A stretch of DNA of 64,000 nucleotides from Alkalimonas amylolytica (lineage in GTDB: Bacteria; Pseudomonadota; Gammaproteobacteria; Enterobacterales; Alteromonadaceae): positions 124,001-188,000 of the forward strand of contig NZ_FNRM01000003.1 in the NCBI RefSeq assembly GCF_900107845.1. The letters run 5' to 3'. Positions 16,874 to 35,630 of this stretch are shown piece by piece. A program made the translations under genes and the position numbers. Every line of letters starts with the position of its first letter. The stretch's first letter is position 1. Under the pieces are notes generated by a model. The model was not told where the DNA came from. It did no database searches and saw only the letters and a list, made by a program, of their open reading frames with translations.

Positions 16874-18487
16874 TTAATACTGGTAACTGAACGTCAGACC
16901 AGAGAAAGCCGTGTAGCCACGGATGCCAACATGCCAGGTGCCAGCCTGAGGGTTATTAAAGGTACAAACTTCTTCATTGCCATTCCGGTATGGCCGGCAA
17001 TCCCATACTTGCTCAGTCGGCGCATTCCCATAACGTATGTACAAGTCGGCATCACCTGTACCACCAGTAATGCGGAAAGTAAGCTGACTGACGCCAGACG
17101 GGATGTTGTAACTGCCACGTAACCACTGTCCGGTAGAGCCTGACAGATTATGGAAAGTTTGGCCGCCACCTGGGTTACCACCACCACCACTGCCGTCACA
17201 TCCATTGTTGGTGATCCAGTCATGCGCGGCCTTAGCGCGAACAATACCCCAGCCAAAAGAGGTGTTTCTGCCTGAAGTTCCACGACGCTCTGCGGTCAGA
17301 TTGAGTACGTTTCGAATCTGGGTATTGGTGCATTGCGGATGATTGCTCCACACCAGGGCGGCAACACCGGCAACATGAGGTGAAGCCATCGAGGTACCAC
17401 TGATACTGCGATAGCCACTGTTTATCCAGGTAGACGCAACATTCACACCGGGGCCAGAAATTTCAACCTGAGAATTTCGCTGTGAAAAGCTGGCTAGGTT
17501 TTTATTGGCATCAACCGCAGCAACCGATACCACAGCATCGTACGACGCTGGATAAGAAAAGCTGGTGTTACCAGCATTTCCTGCTGCAGCAACCAACAAC
17601 ATACCGCTGTTATTGAAACTATTCATTGCATTGCGCTCGGTGGTATTGGAGCTGCCCCCCCCCAAACTCATGTTGACCACCTTGGCACCGGCGTTCTGAC
17701 ACGATTGTATCGCCTGGATCAGGTTTGAAGCATTGGTCCAATTGCCTGAGTTATTGAAGATTTTTACGTTGTGTAACCCCACCAGTCCAGATGGTAACAC
17801 CCCCACAACACCGATGTTGTTGTTTAACGCAACAATGGTACCAGCAACATGAGTGCCGTGCCCATTGCCATCGGTGTGCCAGGTGCCATGGCCAGAAAAC
17901 GATGAACCTGTGACTCCAGAAGTTGGCAAATCAGGATGGCCATACTGATACCCCGTATCAATCACACAGACCTTCATATTGGTCGCGTTGGCATCACTCA
18001 CCTGATTGGCTTGCACCATAGTGATGCCGTAAGGCGTGGTCTGAGCCATGGGTGTAATGACATCAGCAATATAACGCTTGTGGTCCAGTTCGATGTATTC
18101 AACCGCTGGATGTTTTGCAAGCTCATAGTACTGTTGACGACTTAATTCAGCCACACTGGCCTGTACGATGTCCAGGTGCATAATGGCGTTTACCTGATAC
18201 TGTGCCAATACATGTTCCGCGGCTTGAACTGAGAACGCTTCTGCATCGGATAGACGCTCAAAATCCGCAGCCGCCTTAATACCTGCCGCTGCTAATAACT
18301 CCGGTGCTTGAAACTTGATGATGTAACGCTCAGACTGTCGGTTATCAGGTCTCAGTGAATGAGAAGATCCTTGACTTGCAGAACTCAGACCTGTGCGATC
18401 ATCTGCGATTACAGTACCAGCGATACCAGACAAGGTGAAGGTACTGGCAATAGCCAGTGCTAACTTGGTTGCTTTTGTGTTGTTCAT
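16874..18487 (-). CDS. Secreted S8 subtilisin-like serine protease with PPC domain
   Basis: A 537-aa preproprotease. Signal peptide (about 1-28, ALAIASTFTLSGIAGTVIA), inhibitor I9-type propeptide (about 53-140), then a peptidase S8 domain with the full triad: Asp177 in VIDTGY, His210 in GHGTHVAGT and Ser366 in GTSMASPHVAG, plus the oxyanion Asn304 in AAGN. A Gly-rich linker (about 430-445, GSGGGGNPGGG) leads to a C-terminal pre-peptidase (PPC) domain (about 447-537, containing DADLYIRYG). PPC domains are usually removed after secretion. Likely an extracellular nutrient-acquiring protease, as in many marine and freshwater Alteromonadales. It stands alone between two terminated units. Confidence 0.93.
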   Translation of the reverse strand: MNNTKATKLALAIASTFTLSGIAGTVIADDRTGLSSASQGSSHSLRPDNRQSERYIIKFQAPELLAAAGIKAAADFERLSDAEAFSVQAAEHVLAQYQVNAIMHLDIVQASVAELSRQQYYELAKHPAVEYIELDHKRYIADVITPMAQTTPYGITMVQANQVSDANATNMKVCVIDTGYQYGHPDLPTSGVTGSSFSGHGTWHTDGNGHGTHVAGTIVALNNNIGVVGVLPSGLVGLHNVKIFNNSGNWTNASNLIQAIQSCQNAGAKVVNMSLGGGSSNTTERNAMNSFNNSGMLLVAAAGNAGNTSFSYPASYDAVVSVAAVDANKNLASFSQRNSQVEISGPGVNVASTWINSGYRSISGTSMASPHVAGVAALVWSNHPQCTNTQIRNVLNLTAERRGTSGRNTSFGWGIVRAKAAHDWITNNGCDGSGGGGNPGGGQTFHNLSGSTGQWLRGSYNIPSGVSQLTFRITGGTGDADLYIRYGNAPTEQVWDCRPYRNGNEEVCTFNNPQAGTWHVGIRGYTAFSGLTFSYQY

Positions 18488-18642
18488 TTTTTTTATGTTC
18501 CAGTGTTATTCTAATGACACCTCCATGTTTTTATTGTCCTTTCACAAAGAGTGTAACGCGGACAACTGCACAAAAAAAACACACAAAAACCCATAAATTC
18601 ATGATAAAATTATTACATCGTACCTGATACCGTGCTTTTTTG

Positions 18643-23061
<4,419 letters not shown>

Positions 23062-23067
23062 ATCATA

Positions 23068-23781
23068 GTGCCAATATTTCTGCCGGAACTTGGTCCTTCA
23101 CTCAGCTTTCCGGCACTGAGTGAGGCTTTGACTGAGCCTGATGGCCTGCTGGCAATGGGCGGGGATCTTTCCCCTGCCCGTTTACTGGCGGCTTATCAAC
23201 AAGGTATCTTCCCCTGGTTTTGCCAGGGTGATCCAATTTTGTGGTGGAGCCCTTCAGTACGAGCCTTATTTGAACCAGGACAACTGCAGTTCAATCGTAC
23301 CTTGCGCAAGCAGCATCGACGAATGGCTTATCAGTTCAGTGTAAATAAGGCATTCCGTCAGGTAGTTGCAAGCTGTGCGGCCCCCAGAACCAAGCAAAGT
23401 GATACCTGGATTGTGCCTCAGATGCAGCAAGCCTATTACCAACTGCATCTTCAGGGGCATGCGCATAGCATTGAGGTCTGGCAGCATGAGCAACTGGTTG
23501 GTGGTCTCTATGGGCTTACTATTGGCCAGCTATTTTGTGGCGAGTCGATGTTCAATCGTCAGCCGGGCACTGCCCGACTGGCCTTAATTGCTTTGCAACA
23601 ACAACTGCAGCGTTTTGAGGGTGGTTGGATTGATTGCCAGTTACCAAACGACTACCTGCAGCAACTGGGCGTTCAGTCTATGATGAGAGCAGATTTCGTT
23701 TCGCTGTTACAAAAATTGGCTGCCAAGCCAATGGATAGAGCTTGCTGGCATGCTCAGTCTTTGCTGGTATCTGATGACTGA
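23068..23781 (+). CDS. aat: Leucyl/phenylalanyl-tRNA-protein transferase
   Basis: A 237-aa enzyme that adds Leu or Phe from aminoacyl-tRNA to proteins with N-terminal Lys or Arg, making them ClpS/ClpAP substrates. Family signatures are FPWFCQGDPILWWSPSVRALF and GGLYGLTIGQLFCGESMF. The start is a GTG at 23068, 6 bases after trxB. The end overlaps the next gene, bpt, by 8 bases. Neighbours bpt, clpA and clpS belong to the same N-degron pathway. Confidence 0.95.
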   Translation: MPIFLPELGPSLSFPALSEALTEPDGLLAMGGDLSPARLLAAYQQGIFPWFCQGDPILWWSPSVRALFEPGQLQFNRTLRKQHRRMAYQFSVNKAFRQVVASCAAPRTKQSDTWIVPQMQQAYYQLHLQGHAHSIEVWQHEQLVGGLYGLTIGQLFCGESMFNRQPGTARLALIALQQQLQRFEGGWIDCQLPNDYLQQLGVQSMMRADFVSLLQKLAAKPMDRACWHAQSLLVSDD

Positions 23782-24475
23782 GTTGACTTTCGGGCTGACA
23801 GCACCTGCACCTTGCAGTTACCTCCCGGCTCAACAGGAGCAGGTGATATTTTTATTACCCTCATACCCAATCGACGCCAGTCTTTATCAACAATTGTTGC
23901 AACATAATTTTCGCCGTTCAGGCAATGATGTGTACCGCCCCCACTGCGCCGCATGCCAAGAGTGCCAGTCGGTACGACTGGATGTCCGTGCATTTCGAGC
24001 AAACCGACGTCAGCAGCGTATTTTACGAAAGGCCAAACGCGATCAGCTACAGCTTCGATTTGGTAAACCTGCAGCGAAAAGCTATTACCCACTCTATAAG
24101 CACTATATCGAGGCTCGCCATCCCGATGGCGCTATGTATCCACCCAGTCAGCAGCAGCTAGACTCGTTACTAGAGTGCCATTGGGCGAATGTCGAGGTGC
24201 TGGAAGTTTATCATCAGCAGACCTTGATTGCCGTCAGTGTCGTGGATGTGCTGGACAAGGTGTTGTCTGCGGTCTATACCTTCTATCATCCAGCTTATCA
24301 GCGCTATTCTCCTGGTATATTGGCAATCCTGTTGCTTATTGAGCAGGCCCAGCTGCAGCAGAAAGACTATCTTCACTTAGGCTATTATGTGGCGGACTGT
24401 GCTAAAATGGCCTACAAGGCAGAGTTTCTGCCACAGCAGCGCTTTTCATCAGAAAAGTGGCGGTCAATTGGTTAA
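23774..24475 (+). CDS. bpt: Aspartate/glutamate leucyltransferase (Bpt, arginyltransferase family)
   Basis: A 233-aa member of the ATE family that in bacteria transfers Leu to N-terminal Asp or Glu. Visible marks are the Cys-containing N-terminal motif RPHCAACQECQSVRLDV (about 47-63), DGAMYPPS and the C-terminal GYYVADCAKMAYKAEFLP. The ATG at 23774 (MTELTFGL) overlaps the aat stop by 8 bases and fits the family start better than the ATG 24 bases upstream. Together with Aat it widens the set of N-termini that can be tagged for ClpS. The gene is missing from E. coli but common in Alteromonadales, Vibrionales and pseudomonads. Confidence 0.92.
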   Translation: MTELTFGLTAPAPCSYLPAQQEQVIFLLPSYPIDASLYQQLLQHNFRRSGNDVYRPHCAACQECQSVRLDVRAFRANRRQQRILRKAKRDQLQLRFGKPAAKSYYPLYKHYIEARHPDGAMYPPSQQQLDSLLECHWANVEVLEVYHQQTLIAVSVVDVLDKVLSAVYTFYHPAYQRYSPGILAILLLIEQAQLQQKDYLHLGYYVADCAKMAYKAEFLPQQRFSSEKWRSIG

Positions 24476-24479
24476 AAAA

Positions 24480-24504
24480 GCCGGTCTTGCTTTACAAGAC
24501 TGGC
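24480..24504 (+). terminator. Weak terminator-like hairpin after bpt
   Basis: GCCGGTCTTG and CAAGACTGGC form a 10-bp stem with one G-T pair around a CTTTA loop, but only a short T-run follows (GTATTT). It may attenuate read-through from the trxB-aat-bpt unit into infA; the infA promoter candidate overlaps it. Confidence 0.4.
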
Positions 24505-24519
24505 GTATTTCGGCACAAT
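24491..24519 (+). promoter_or_regulatory. Candidate infA promoter
   Basis: TTTACA (24491-24496) and CACAAT (24514-24519) are 17 bases apart, about 40 bases before the infA ATG. It overlaps the hairpin downstream of bpt. Confidence 0.4.
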
Positions 24520-24563
24520 CTGCGCTGTTTTATTTTTCACACTATCAGAGGCGAGTACGCTGA

Positions 24564-24782
<219 letters not shown>

Positions 24783-24813
24783 GCCCAGCTTCCCGGCCTA
24801 TGGCCAGAACATA

Positions 24814-24839
24814 AAAAAACCCGCTATAGCGGGTTTTTT
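24814..24839. terminator. Bidirectional terminator between infA and clpA
   Basis: A perfect 26-base palindrome, A6-CCCGCTA-TAGCGGG-T6. It serves infA on the plus strand and clpA on the minus strand. Confidence 0.9.
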
Positions 24840-24854
24840 GCGTGGCAGTAAGCA

Positions 24855-27113
24855 CTAGGCTGGTTCAGGCTCCTCCTGGAACACGAAGCTCAATTTATTA
24901 CCCAGCAGCTCGACGCGAACATCACCACCTTGTAGCAAGCGCCCAAACAGGATCTCGTTGGCCAGTGGCTTTTTCAGCTGTTCCTGGATTAAACGGGCCA
25001 TTGGTCGTGCTCCCATGGCACGATCGTAGCCTTGCTCAGCCAACCAGGCTCTGGCTTCAGCAGACAACTCCAGCGAAACCTGTTTCTTATCCAACTGAGC
25101 CTGTAACTCGCAGATAAACTTGTCGACCACTTGCAAGATAATGGTGCTGTCCAAATGCTCGAACCAGATAATGCTATCCAGCCGGTTGCGGAACTCAGGC
25201 GTAAAGGTACGATTGATCTCCGCCATCGCATCATGGCTGTGATCCTGCTGCTGAAAACCGATGGATTTTCGCACCGTTTCCTGCACCCCAGCATTGGTGG
25301 TCATCACCAGCACAATATTACGAAAATCAATTTTACGGCCATTGTTGTCGGTCAGGGTACCGTGATCCATCACCTGCAGCAGAATGTTGTAGATGTCACT
25401 GTGTGCCTTTTCAATCTCATCCAATAACACCACGGCATAAGGATGTTTCGACACCGCATCAGTCAGCAAACCACCCTGCTCAAAACCAACATAGCCCGGA
25501 GGCGCTCCTATCAAGCGACTGATGGCATGGCGCTCAACGTATTCGGACATATCAAAACGCAACAGCTCCACCCCCATCACCCGGGCCAGTTGCTTGGTCA
25601 CTTCAGTCTTACCCACGCCGGTTGGGCCAGCAAACAGGAAGCTACCAATTGGCTTTTCTTCGCTACCAAGGCCAGAGCGCGACAAGCGGATCGCCGCGGT
25701 GAGCGCATCGATAGCACCATCCTGACCAAACACCACCAGCTTCAAGTTTCGATCCAGATTACTTAGCACATCGCGATCGGAGGCCGACACAGACTTCTCC
25801 GGAATGCGGGCCATTTTCGCAATCACATGCTCAATATCCGGCACATTAATCACTTTTTTACGGCGTGATTCCGGCAACAACCGCTGACTAGCGCCCGCTT
25901 CATCAATCACATCGATGGCTTTATCCGGCAAGTGCCGTTCATTGATGTATTTAGCGGATAACTCAGCAGCCGCCCGCAACGCTTTTTGCGTATAGCGCAC
26001 ACTATGATGTTTTTCGTAACGTTCTTTTAAGCCTTGTAAGATGCGGGTGGTATCTTCCACGCTAGGCTCAGTCACATCAATTTTTTGAAAGCGACGTACC
26101 AGTGCAGTGTCTTTTTCAAAGATGTTTTTAAACTCCTGGTAAGTGGTAGAGCCGATGCAACGCAAACGTCCACTCGACAGCAATGGTTTGATCAAGTTTG
26201 AGGCATCCATCACACCACCGGAGGCAGCACCGGCACCAATCACCGTATGGATTTCATCAATAAAAAGAATTGCACCCTCTTCTTTTTCCAGCTCTTTCAG
26301 TAAGGACTTCAAGCGCTTTTCAAAGTCACCGCGGTATTTGGTGCCTGCCAGCAAAGCTCCCATATCCAATGAGTAAATGGTGGCATTCTCAATCACCGCT
26401 GGCACTTGTTGATTAACGATGCGAAACGCCAGGCCCTCGGCAATGGCTGTTTTCCCCACACCGGCCTCGCCAACCAACAACGGGTTGTTTTTTTTGCGAC
26501 GACACAACACCTGGATGGCTCGCTCCAGCTCCGCATCCCGGCCAATCAAAGGATCAATCTGCCCTTGCTTGGCCAAAGCATTTAAATTGGCTGTAAAGTT
26601 ATCCAGAGAGCGTGCTTCCTCTGCAGGCGCTTCGGATAAATCATCCTGTGCCCGCTCGTCATGCTGTTCCAGTTTTTCAGTTTTGATCACACCATGAGAA
26701 ATGTAATTGACTACATCCAAACGGCTGATATCGACTTTTTTTAGTAAGTAAACGGCTTGTGATTCCTGTTCGCTAAAAATGGCAACCAGCACATTGGCGC
26801 CAGTCACCTCGGTTTTACCTGAGGATTGCACATGAAAAACCGCTCGCTGCAACACGCGTTGAAAACCAAGGGTAGGCTGAGTATCCCGTTCTGCATCGCC
26901 ATCGGGCAATAAAGGCGTGGTAGAATCGATAAAGGTGGCCAATTCCAGACGAAGTTTTTCAATATTGGCACCACAGGATTTCAGCGCATCACCAGCGGCT
27001 GGGTTGTCCAATAGGGCAAGCAACAAGTGCTCAACAGTCATGTACTCATGACGACGCTCTCTGGCAAAACGAAACGCCAGATTCAGTGTCAACTCGAGAT
27101 CTTTATTCAACAT
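24855..27113 (-). CDS. clpA: ATP-dependent Clp protease ATP-binding subunit ClpA
   Basis: A 752-aa AAA+ unfoldase (E. coli 758). N-terminal double Clp_N repeat (1-145), which binds ClpS; D1 ATPase with Walker A GEAGVGKTAIAEG and Walker B ILFIDEIHT; D2 ATPase with GPTGVGKTEVTKQ; C-terminal ClpB_D2-small domain. It feeds ClpP, which is not in the window. It lies 51 bases downstream of clpS on the same strand and is probably transcribed with it. Confidence 0.97.
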   Translation of the reverse strand: MLNKDLELTLNLAFRFARERRHEYMTVEHLLLALLDNPAAGDALKSCGANIEKLRLELATFIDSTTPLLPDGDAERDTQPTLGFQRVLQRAVFHVQSSGKTEVTGANVLVAIFSEQESQAVYLLKKVDISRLDVVNYISHGVIKTEKLEQHDERAQDDLSEAPAEEARSLDNFTANLNALAKQGQIDPLIGRDAELERAIQVLCRRKKNNPLLVGEAGVGKTAIAEGLAFRIVNQQVPAVIENATIYSLDMGALLAGTKYRGDFEKRLKSLLKELEKEEGAILFIDEIHTVIGAGAASGGVMDASNLIKPLLSSGRLRCIGSTTYQEFKNIFEKDTALVRRFQKIDVTEPSVEDTTRILQGLKERYEKHHSVRYTQKALRAAAELSAKYINERHLPDKAIDVIDEAGASQRLLPESRRKKVINVPDIEHVIAKMARIPEKSVSASDRDVLSNLDRNLKLVVFGQDGAIDALTAAIRLSRSGLGSEEKPIGSFLFAGPTGVGKTEVTKQLARVMGVELLRFDMSEYVERHAISRLIGAPPGYVGFEQGGLLTDAVSKHPYAVVLLDEIEKAHSDIYNILLQVMDHGTLTDNNGRKIDFRNIVLVMTTNAGVQETVRKSIGFQQQDHSHDAMAEINRTFTPEFRNRLDSIIWFEHLDSTIILQVVDKFICELQAQLDKKQVSLELSAEARAWLAEQGYDRAMGARPMARLIQEQLKKPLANEILFGRLLQGGDVRVELLGNKLSFVFQEEPEPA

Positions 27114-27164
27114 AGATGGACTCCTGACTGCATCTTAGTTTGGTGCTGGTGCTTATACCTTAAG

Positions 27165-27485
27165 TTAAGCTCGTTCCATCGAACAAAGCAATGGATGTTC
27201 GTGGGATTTTGCATATTCTGTTACCTGCAGTACCTTAGTCTCAGCAATTTCGGCGGTAAAGACCCCACAGGTAGCGCTGCCTTTGTGGTGAACCTGCAAC
27301 ATGACTTCACTTGCTTGTTCATACTGCATATTAAAAAAACGGGTCAGCACATCAATGACAAAGTCCATCGGTGTGTAATCATCATTGTGTAGAATAACCC
27401 GATACATGGATGGAGGCTCAACCTTCTGCCGGGTTAGCTCCTCCAACCCCTCCTGCTGACTCGCTAATTCTTTAAACCAACTCAT
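27165..27485 (-). CDS. clpS: ATP-dependent Clp protease adaptor ClpS
   Basis: A 106-aa adaptor that binds N-degron residues (Leu, Phe, Trp, Tyr) and hands the substrate to ClpA. The binding-pocket motif [20 protein letters not shown] (about 29-48) and the later [19 protein letters not shown] are the family marks. First gene of clpS-clpA, divergent from cspD. Confidence 0.96.
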   Translation of the reverse strand: MSWFKELASQQEGLEELTRQKVEPPSMYRVILHNDDYTPMDFVIDVLTRFFNMQYEQASEVMLQVHHKGSATCGVFTAEIAETKVLQVTEYAKSHEHPLLCSMERA

Positions 27486-27532
27486 ACGCTTTCGCTACGC
27501 CTTATCGATCATAAAACAGACCAGATTAATTA

Positions 27533-27561
27533 ATCGTAAAAAACCAGAGATTTAATTGCAA
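27533..27561 (-). promoter_or_regulatory. Candidate clpS-clpA promoter
   Basis: TTGCAA (27561-27556) and TACGAT (27538-27533) on the minus strand with a 17-base spacer, about 50 bases before the clpS ATG. It lies back to back with the cspD promoter candidate. Confidence 0.5.
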
Positions 27562-27566
27562 AAAAC

Positions 27567-27594
27567 TTGACTGTCTGAGCAAATTATCTACAGT
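27567..27594 (+). promoter_or_regulatory. Candidate cspD promoter
   Basis: TTGACT (27567-27572) and TACAGT (27589-27594), 16 bases apart. This leaves a 5' leader of about 75 bases before the cspD ATG at 27677, shorter than the long leader of cold-inducible cspA. Confidence 0.5.
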
Positions 27595-27676
27595 AAGTAC
27601 TAGGGTAACGCATTTGCCCTGTAATTATTATACCTGCACACAGAATTTAGCTCACTTAAAGAAGGATGTAAGTAGT

Positions 27677-27901
27677 ATGGCTACCGGTAAAGTAAAATGG
27701 TTCAACAATGCCAAAGGCTTTGGATTTATCCGGGAAGATGGCAGAGATGAAGACATTTTTGCGCACTACTCCACCATTGCAATGGATGGTTACCGTACCC
27801 TGAAAGCCGGGCAGGATGTCCAGTTTGATTTGGCAGAAGGCCCGAAAGGGCTGCATGCAGTCAATATTGTCCTGCCAGGTGAGGAAAAGTCAGACGTCTG
27901 A
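27677..27901 (+). CDS. cspD: Cold-shock-domain protein CspD
   Basis: A 74-aa single cold-shock domain with RNP1 KGFGFIRE (about 15-22) and RNP2 DIFAHYSTI (about 30-38). The usual MATGKVKWFNNAKGFGF start is at ATG 27677, with AAGGA about 11 bases upstream. In E. coli the stationary-phase CspD, encoded next to clpS in the same divergent arrangement, binds single-stranded DNA and inhibits replication. Position, not sequence alone, supports cspD over the other csp paralogues. Confidence 0.9.
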   Translation: MATGKVKWFNNAKGFGFIREDGRDEDIFAHYSTIAMDGYRTLKAGQDVQFDLAEGPKGLHAVNIVLPGEEKSDV

Positions 27902-27937
27902 ACACTAGTTCAGCACTGATTTGTCCGGAAAAACAAA

Positions 27938-27969
27938 CAGGCACTGCATGCAGTGCCTGGGACTTTTTT
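27938..27969 (+). terminator. Terminator of cspD
   Basis: A 22-base perfect palindrome with arms CAGGCACTGCA / TGCAGTGCCTG, followed by GGAC and a T6 run. Confidence 0.8.
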
Positions 27970-27984
27970 GCGCTTAATAAGCGG

Positions 27985-28022
27985 GTACCACTGCCATCAC
28001 AATGCTGTGATGGCAGTGGTAC
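27985..28022. repeat. Long perfect inverted repeat between cspD and icd
   Basis: Two 17-base arms (GTACCACTGCCATCACA and its exact complement) around an ATGC loop. It is placed 11 bases past the icd stop, so it probably protects or ends the icd transcript, but neither side has the T-run of a standard intrinsic terminator. Confidence 0.75.
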
Positions 28023-28032
28023 AAGGCTGGAT

Positions 28033-30610
<2,578 letters not shown>

Positions 30611-31279
30611 GTGAACCTCAAAAAACACAACCCGACCAAAGTCGCAACACCCCGGCTGATTGCCTTCAATAAGCCTTTTCAGGTGCTTTGCCAGTTTACC
30701 GATCAAAGTCCCAAACAGCGCCAGACGCTGGCAGACTTTATTCCAATCCCCGATGTCTATGCTGCTGGTCGACTGGATTACGACAGTGAAGGCCTGCTGT
30801 TACTGACCGATGATGGACGATTGCAACAGCAGATCACCGATCCAAAACACAAGATGGCTAAAACTTACTGGGTGCAGGTTGAAGGCGACATCACAGCAGA
30901 AGCCTTGCAGCAACTGCAACAGGGTGTCCTACTGAATGATGGTCCAACTCGCCCGGCATCCGTTCGGCAGTTATCCTCCCCGGAAGTATGGCCACGTCAG
31001 CCACCGATCCGACAGCGTCAACACATTCCCACCCGTTGGCTGGAGCTGACCATCCGTGAAGGGCGCAATCGCCAGGTCCGGCGTATGACAGCCGCCGTTG
31101 GCTTTCCAACGCTGCGGCTGATCCGGGTTGCCATTGGTCCCTGGCAGTTGCAGCCGCTGGCGCCAGGTGAATACCGCATGCTGGAGATCCCTGCGAATCT
31201 TCTTAATGCCGCAGTAACCTTAACCAAAGGCTCCCAGCCAAAACAACGGCGGTTTTCGGGTGTGAAGGGAAAAAAATAA
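30611..31279 (+). CDS. rluE: 23S rRNA pseudouridine(2457) synthase RluE
   Basis: A 222-aa RsuA-family pseudouridine synthase without an S4 domain. The catalytic Asp lies in [19 protein letters not shown] (about 50-68), and the C-terminal block has [24 protein letters not shown]. The family target is U2457 of 23S rRNA. The start is a GTG (30611) without a clear SD and no better codon is in sight. It has the same neighbours, icd on one side and mnmA on the other, as in E. coli. Confidence 0.92.
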   Translation: MNLKKHNPTKVATPRLIAFNKPFQVLCQFTDQSPKQRQTLADFIPIPDVYAAGRLDYDSEGLLLLTDDGRLQQQITDPKHKMAKTYWVQVEGDITAEALQQLQQGVLLNDGPTRPASVRQLSSPEVWPRQPPIRQRQHIPTRWLELTIREGRNRQVRRMTAAVGFPTLRLIRVAIGPWQLQPLAPGEYRMLEIPANLLNAAVTLTKGSQPKQRRFSGVKGKK

Positions 31280-31288
31280 TGGTATAAT
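31280..31288 (+). promoter_or_regulatory. Extended -10 promoter of the mnmA-hflD-purB-roxA unit
   Basis: TGG-TATAAT at 31280-31288 is an extended -10 element with a perfect hexamer; no good -35 box is seen 16-18 bases upstream. The first base of the transcript would fall near 31295, some 26 bases before the mnmA ATG. Confidence 0.55.
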
Positions 31289-31320
31289 CCGGCCCAATTT
31301 TTTCGAGTTGTAAGGGCCTC

Positions 31321-32421
31321 ATGTCAGCTTCCACGCCAAAGAAAGTCATCGTCGGCATGTCCGGCGGTGTGGATTCATCGGTTTCCGCTTATTTGCTGTT
31401 GCAGCAAGGCTATCAGGTCGAAGGCCTGTTTATGAAAAATTGGGAAGAAGACGACAACGATGACTACTGCGCTGCTGCCGAAGACATGGCTGATGCACAG
31501 CAGGTGTGCGACAGGCTTGGCATTAAGCTACATAAAGTTAATTTTGCCGCTGAATACTGGGACCAGGTGTTCGAGTATTTCCTGGCCGAATACAAGGCTG
31601 GCCGCACCCCCAACCCAGATATCATGTGCAACAAGGAAATCAAGTTTAAAGCTTTCCTTGAGTTTGCTGCCGAGGCCCTGCAAGCCGATTACATTGCGAC
31701 CGGCCATTATGTGCGCCGGCGGGAGCTCAATGGTCATTGGCAACTGCTGCGCGGTTTGGATCAAAACAAAGATCAAAGTTATTTTTTATACACGCTAGCC
31801 GAACAGCATGTGGCACAAACCCTATTTCCTGTTGGTGAGCTGGAAAAACATGAGGTTCGGGCCATTGCTGAGCAACAAGGTTTTATTACCCACGACAAAA
31901 AAGACAGCACCGGCATTTGCTTTATTGGTGAGCGCAAGTTTAAAGACTTTTTGCAAAAGTACCTGCCAGCCCAACCCGGTGATATCGTTACTCCTGCGGG
32001 TGATATCATTGGACGACACGAAGGCCTGATGTACCACACCCTGGGCCAGCGTAAAGGCCTGGGCATTGGAGGCCTGAAGAACAGCGGAGATGATCCCTGG
32101 TACGTTGCCAGTAAAGATTTAACCAACAACCGTTTGTTGGTTGTGCAAGGCGCTGATCATCCCAGTTTGTTCGCGAAGGGCCTTATCGCCAGTCAACTGC
32201 ACTGGGTTGACCGAACGGGGCCTAACCAACCCATTCGCTGCAGCGTCAAAACCCGTTATCGCCAACATGATATTCCCTGTATGGTGACGCCACTTGCCAA
32301 TGGTGAGCTACAGGTCGTTTTTGATCATCCGCAAAAAGCCGTCACTCCCGGCCAGTCGGCAGTCTTTTATCTCGACGAGGTCTGCCTTGGCGGCGGCATT
32401 ATTGATAAGGCAGTGAATTAA
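31321..32421 (+). CDS. mnmA: tRNA 2-thiouridine(34) synthase MnmA
   Basis: A 366-aa tRNA thiolase forming s2U at the wobble position of tRNA-Lys, Glu and Gln. P-loop GMSGGVDSS (12-20), catalytic cysteines Cys103 in IMCNKEIKF and Cys200 in [11 protein letters not shown]. First gene of an operon with hflD (3-base gap), purB and roxA, as in E. coli. Confidence 0.97.
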   Translation: MSASTPKKVIVGMSGGVDSSVSAYLLLQQGYQVEGLFMKNWEEDDNDDYCAAAEDMADAQQVCDRLGIKLHKVNFAAEYWDQVFEYFLAEYKAGRTPNPDIMCNKEIKFKAFLEFAAEALQADYIATGHYVRRRELNGHWQLLRGLDQNKDQSYFLYTLAEQHVAQTLFPVGELEKHEVRAIAEQQGFITHDKKDSTGICFIGERKFKDFLQKYLPAQPGDIVTPAGDIIGRHEGLMYHTLGQRKGLGIGGLKNSGDDPWYVASKDLTNNRLLVVQGADHPSLFAKGLIASQLHWVDRTGPNQPIRCSVKTRYRQHDIPCMVTPLANGELQVVFDHPQKAVTPGQSAVFYLDEVCLGGGIIDKAVN

Positions 32422-32424
32422 CGT

Positions 32425-34448
<2,024 letters not shown>

Positions 34449-34465
34449 TGGCTTTGGAGCAGACT

Positions 34466-35620
34466 ATGTACAGCTTGAACTTCGGCAGCCTGACCATCGA
34501 GCAGTTTCTGGCCGAATACTGGCAGCAAAAACCGCTGCTTATCAAGGGCGGTTTTGCTAACTTTCAGGATCCCATCTCAGCCGATGAACTGGCAGGGTTG
34601 GCACTGGATGAACAGGTCGATGGCCGCCTCATCCAGAAGGATGGCGGCAACTGGCAGCTGGATGAAGGGCCTTTTGATAGCTTCGATAAGTACGGCGACC
34701 AAAACTGGACCTTGCTGGTGCAGGCCGTTGATTACTGGCAACCCGATGCCGCACGGCTGCTGGAGCCATTTCGTTTTATCCCGAACTGGCGGATTGACGA
34801 TCTGATGGTCAGCTTCTCTGCACCGGGTGGTGGCGTTGGCCCGCACCTGGATCAGTACGATGTGTTTATCATTCAGGGCATGGGCAAACGGCGCTGGCGC
34901 GTTGGTATGCCGGATGCCAGTCTGGAGCAATTCTGCCCGCACCCTCGCCTGTTGCAAGTCAGTGATTTTAACGCTTGCATCGATGACGTGATGGAACCTG
35001 GCGATATCCTGTACATTCCGCCGGGCTGCCCACATGATGGTATTTCACTTGAGCCCAGTCTTAATTATTCGGTTGGCTTTCGCGCTCCGGCACAAAAAGA
35101 CTTAATCGGCGGCCTGGCCGATTACCTGCTCGACTTTCAGATAGAAGGAGAACGGTTCAACGACCCAGGCCGGCTGCGCAGTCTGTCGCCAGGTGAAATC
35201 AACAGCCGAGATTTAGGTCAGGTTCGGCAATTGATGCAGCAACTGCTGGCAGACGATGATTTGCTAAGCCACTGGTTTGGCAGCTACATCAGCCAAGCCA
35301 AGCGTGAGCTGGATTTGCAGGAGCCGGAACCTCATTATCAGGCTGAAGAAATTGCCGAATACCTGGATGAAGGCTCAGTACTTGGCCGTCTTGGCGGGCT
35401 GAGATGTTGCTACCAGCAAGCCAAAGCAGAGGGCGATGTGCAGCTGTTTATCAACGGTGATCGCTTTCCACTGCCAGCCAATGAAATCGACAGTGCCCGC
35501 TTACTAACCGATCGCAGTCAGCTAACTGAAGCCGAATGCCGCCACTTTGTGCAAACTCCAGAGCGTCTTGCTTTTATTACCCAACTAATTAATCAAGGCT
35601 ATTGGTACTTTGTTGAGTAA
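34466..35620 (+). CDS. roxA: Ribosomal protein uL16 3-hydroxylase (RoxA/YcfD)
   Basis: A 384-aa JmjC-type 2-oxoglutarate/Fe(II) oxygenase that hydroxylates an arginine of ribosomal protein L16. Iron ligands are His127 and Asp129 in GPHLDQYDVF and His190 in PPGCPHDG. The region NWRIDDLMVSFSAPGGGVGPH closely follows E. coli YcfD. ATG 34466 has GGAG 6 bases upstream and matches the known start, so it is preferred over an ATG at 34448 that overlaps the purB stop. Last gene of the mnmA operon, ended by a hairpin at 35631. Confidence 0.92.
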   Translation: MYSLNFGSLTIEQFLAEYWQQKPLLIKGGFANFQDPISADELAGLALDEQVDGRLIQKDGGNWQLDEGPFDSFDKYGDQNWTLLVQAVDYWQPDAARLLEPFRFIPNWRIDDLMVSFSAPGGGVGPHLDQYDVFIIQGMGKRRWRVGMPDASLEQFCPHPRLLQVSDFNACIDDVMEPGDILYIPPGCPHDGISLEPSLNYSVGFRAPAQKDLIGGLADYLLDFQIEGERFNDPGRLRSLSPGEINSRDLGQVRQLMQQLLADDDLLSHWFGSYISQAKRELDLQEPEPHYQAEEIAEYLDEGSVLGRLGGLRCCYQQAKAEGDVQLFINGDRFPLPANEIDSARLLTDRSQLTEAECRHFVQTPERLAFITQLINQGYWYFVE

Positions 35621-35630
35621 GCTACACAAA

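Noticed and set aside
26143-26697. Open frames on the plus strand opposite clpA
   Set aside because: Shadows of the clpA coding sequence; no SD, no recognisable product.
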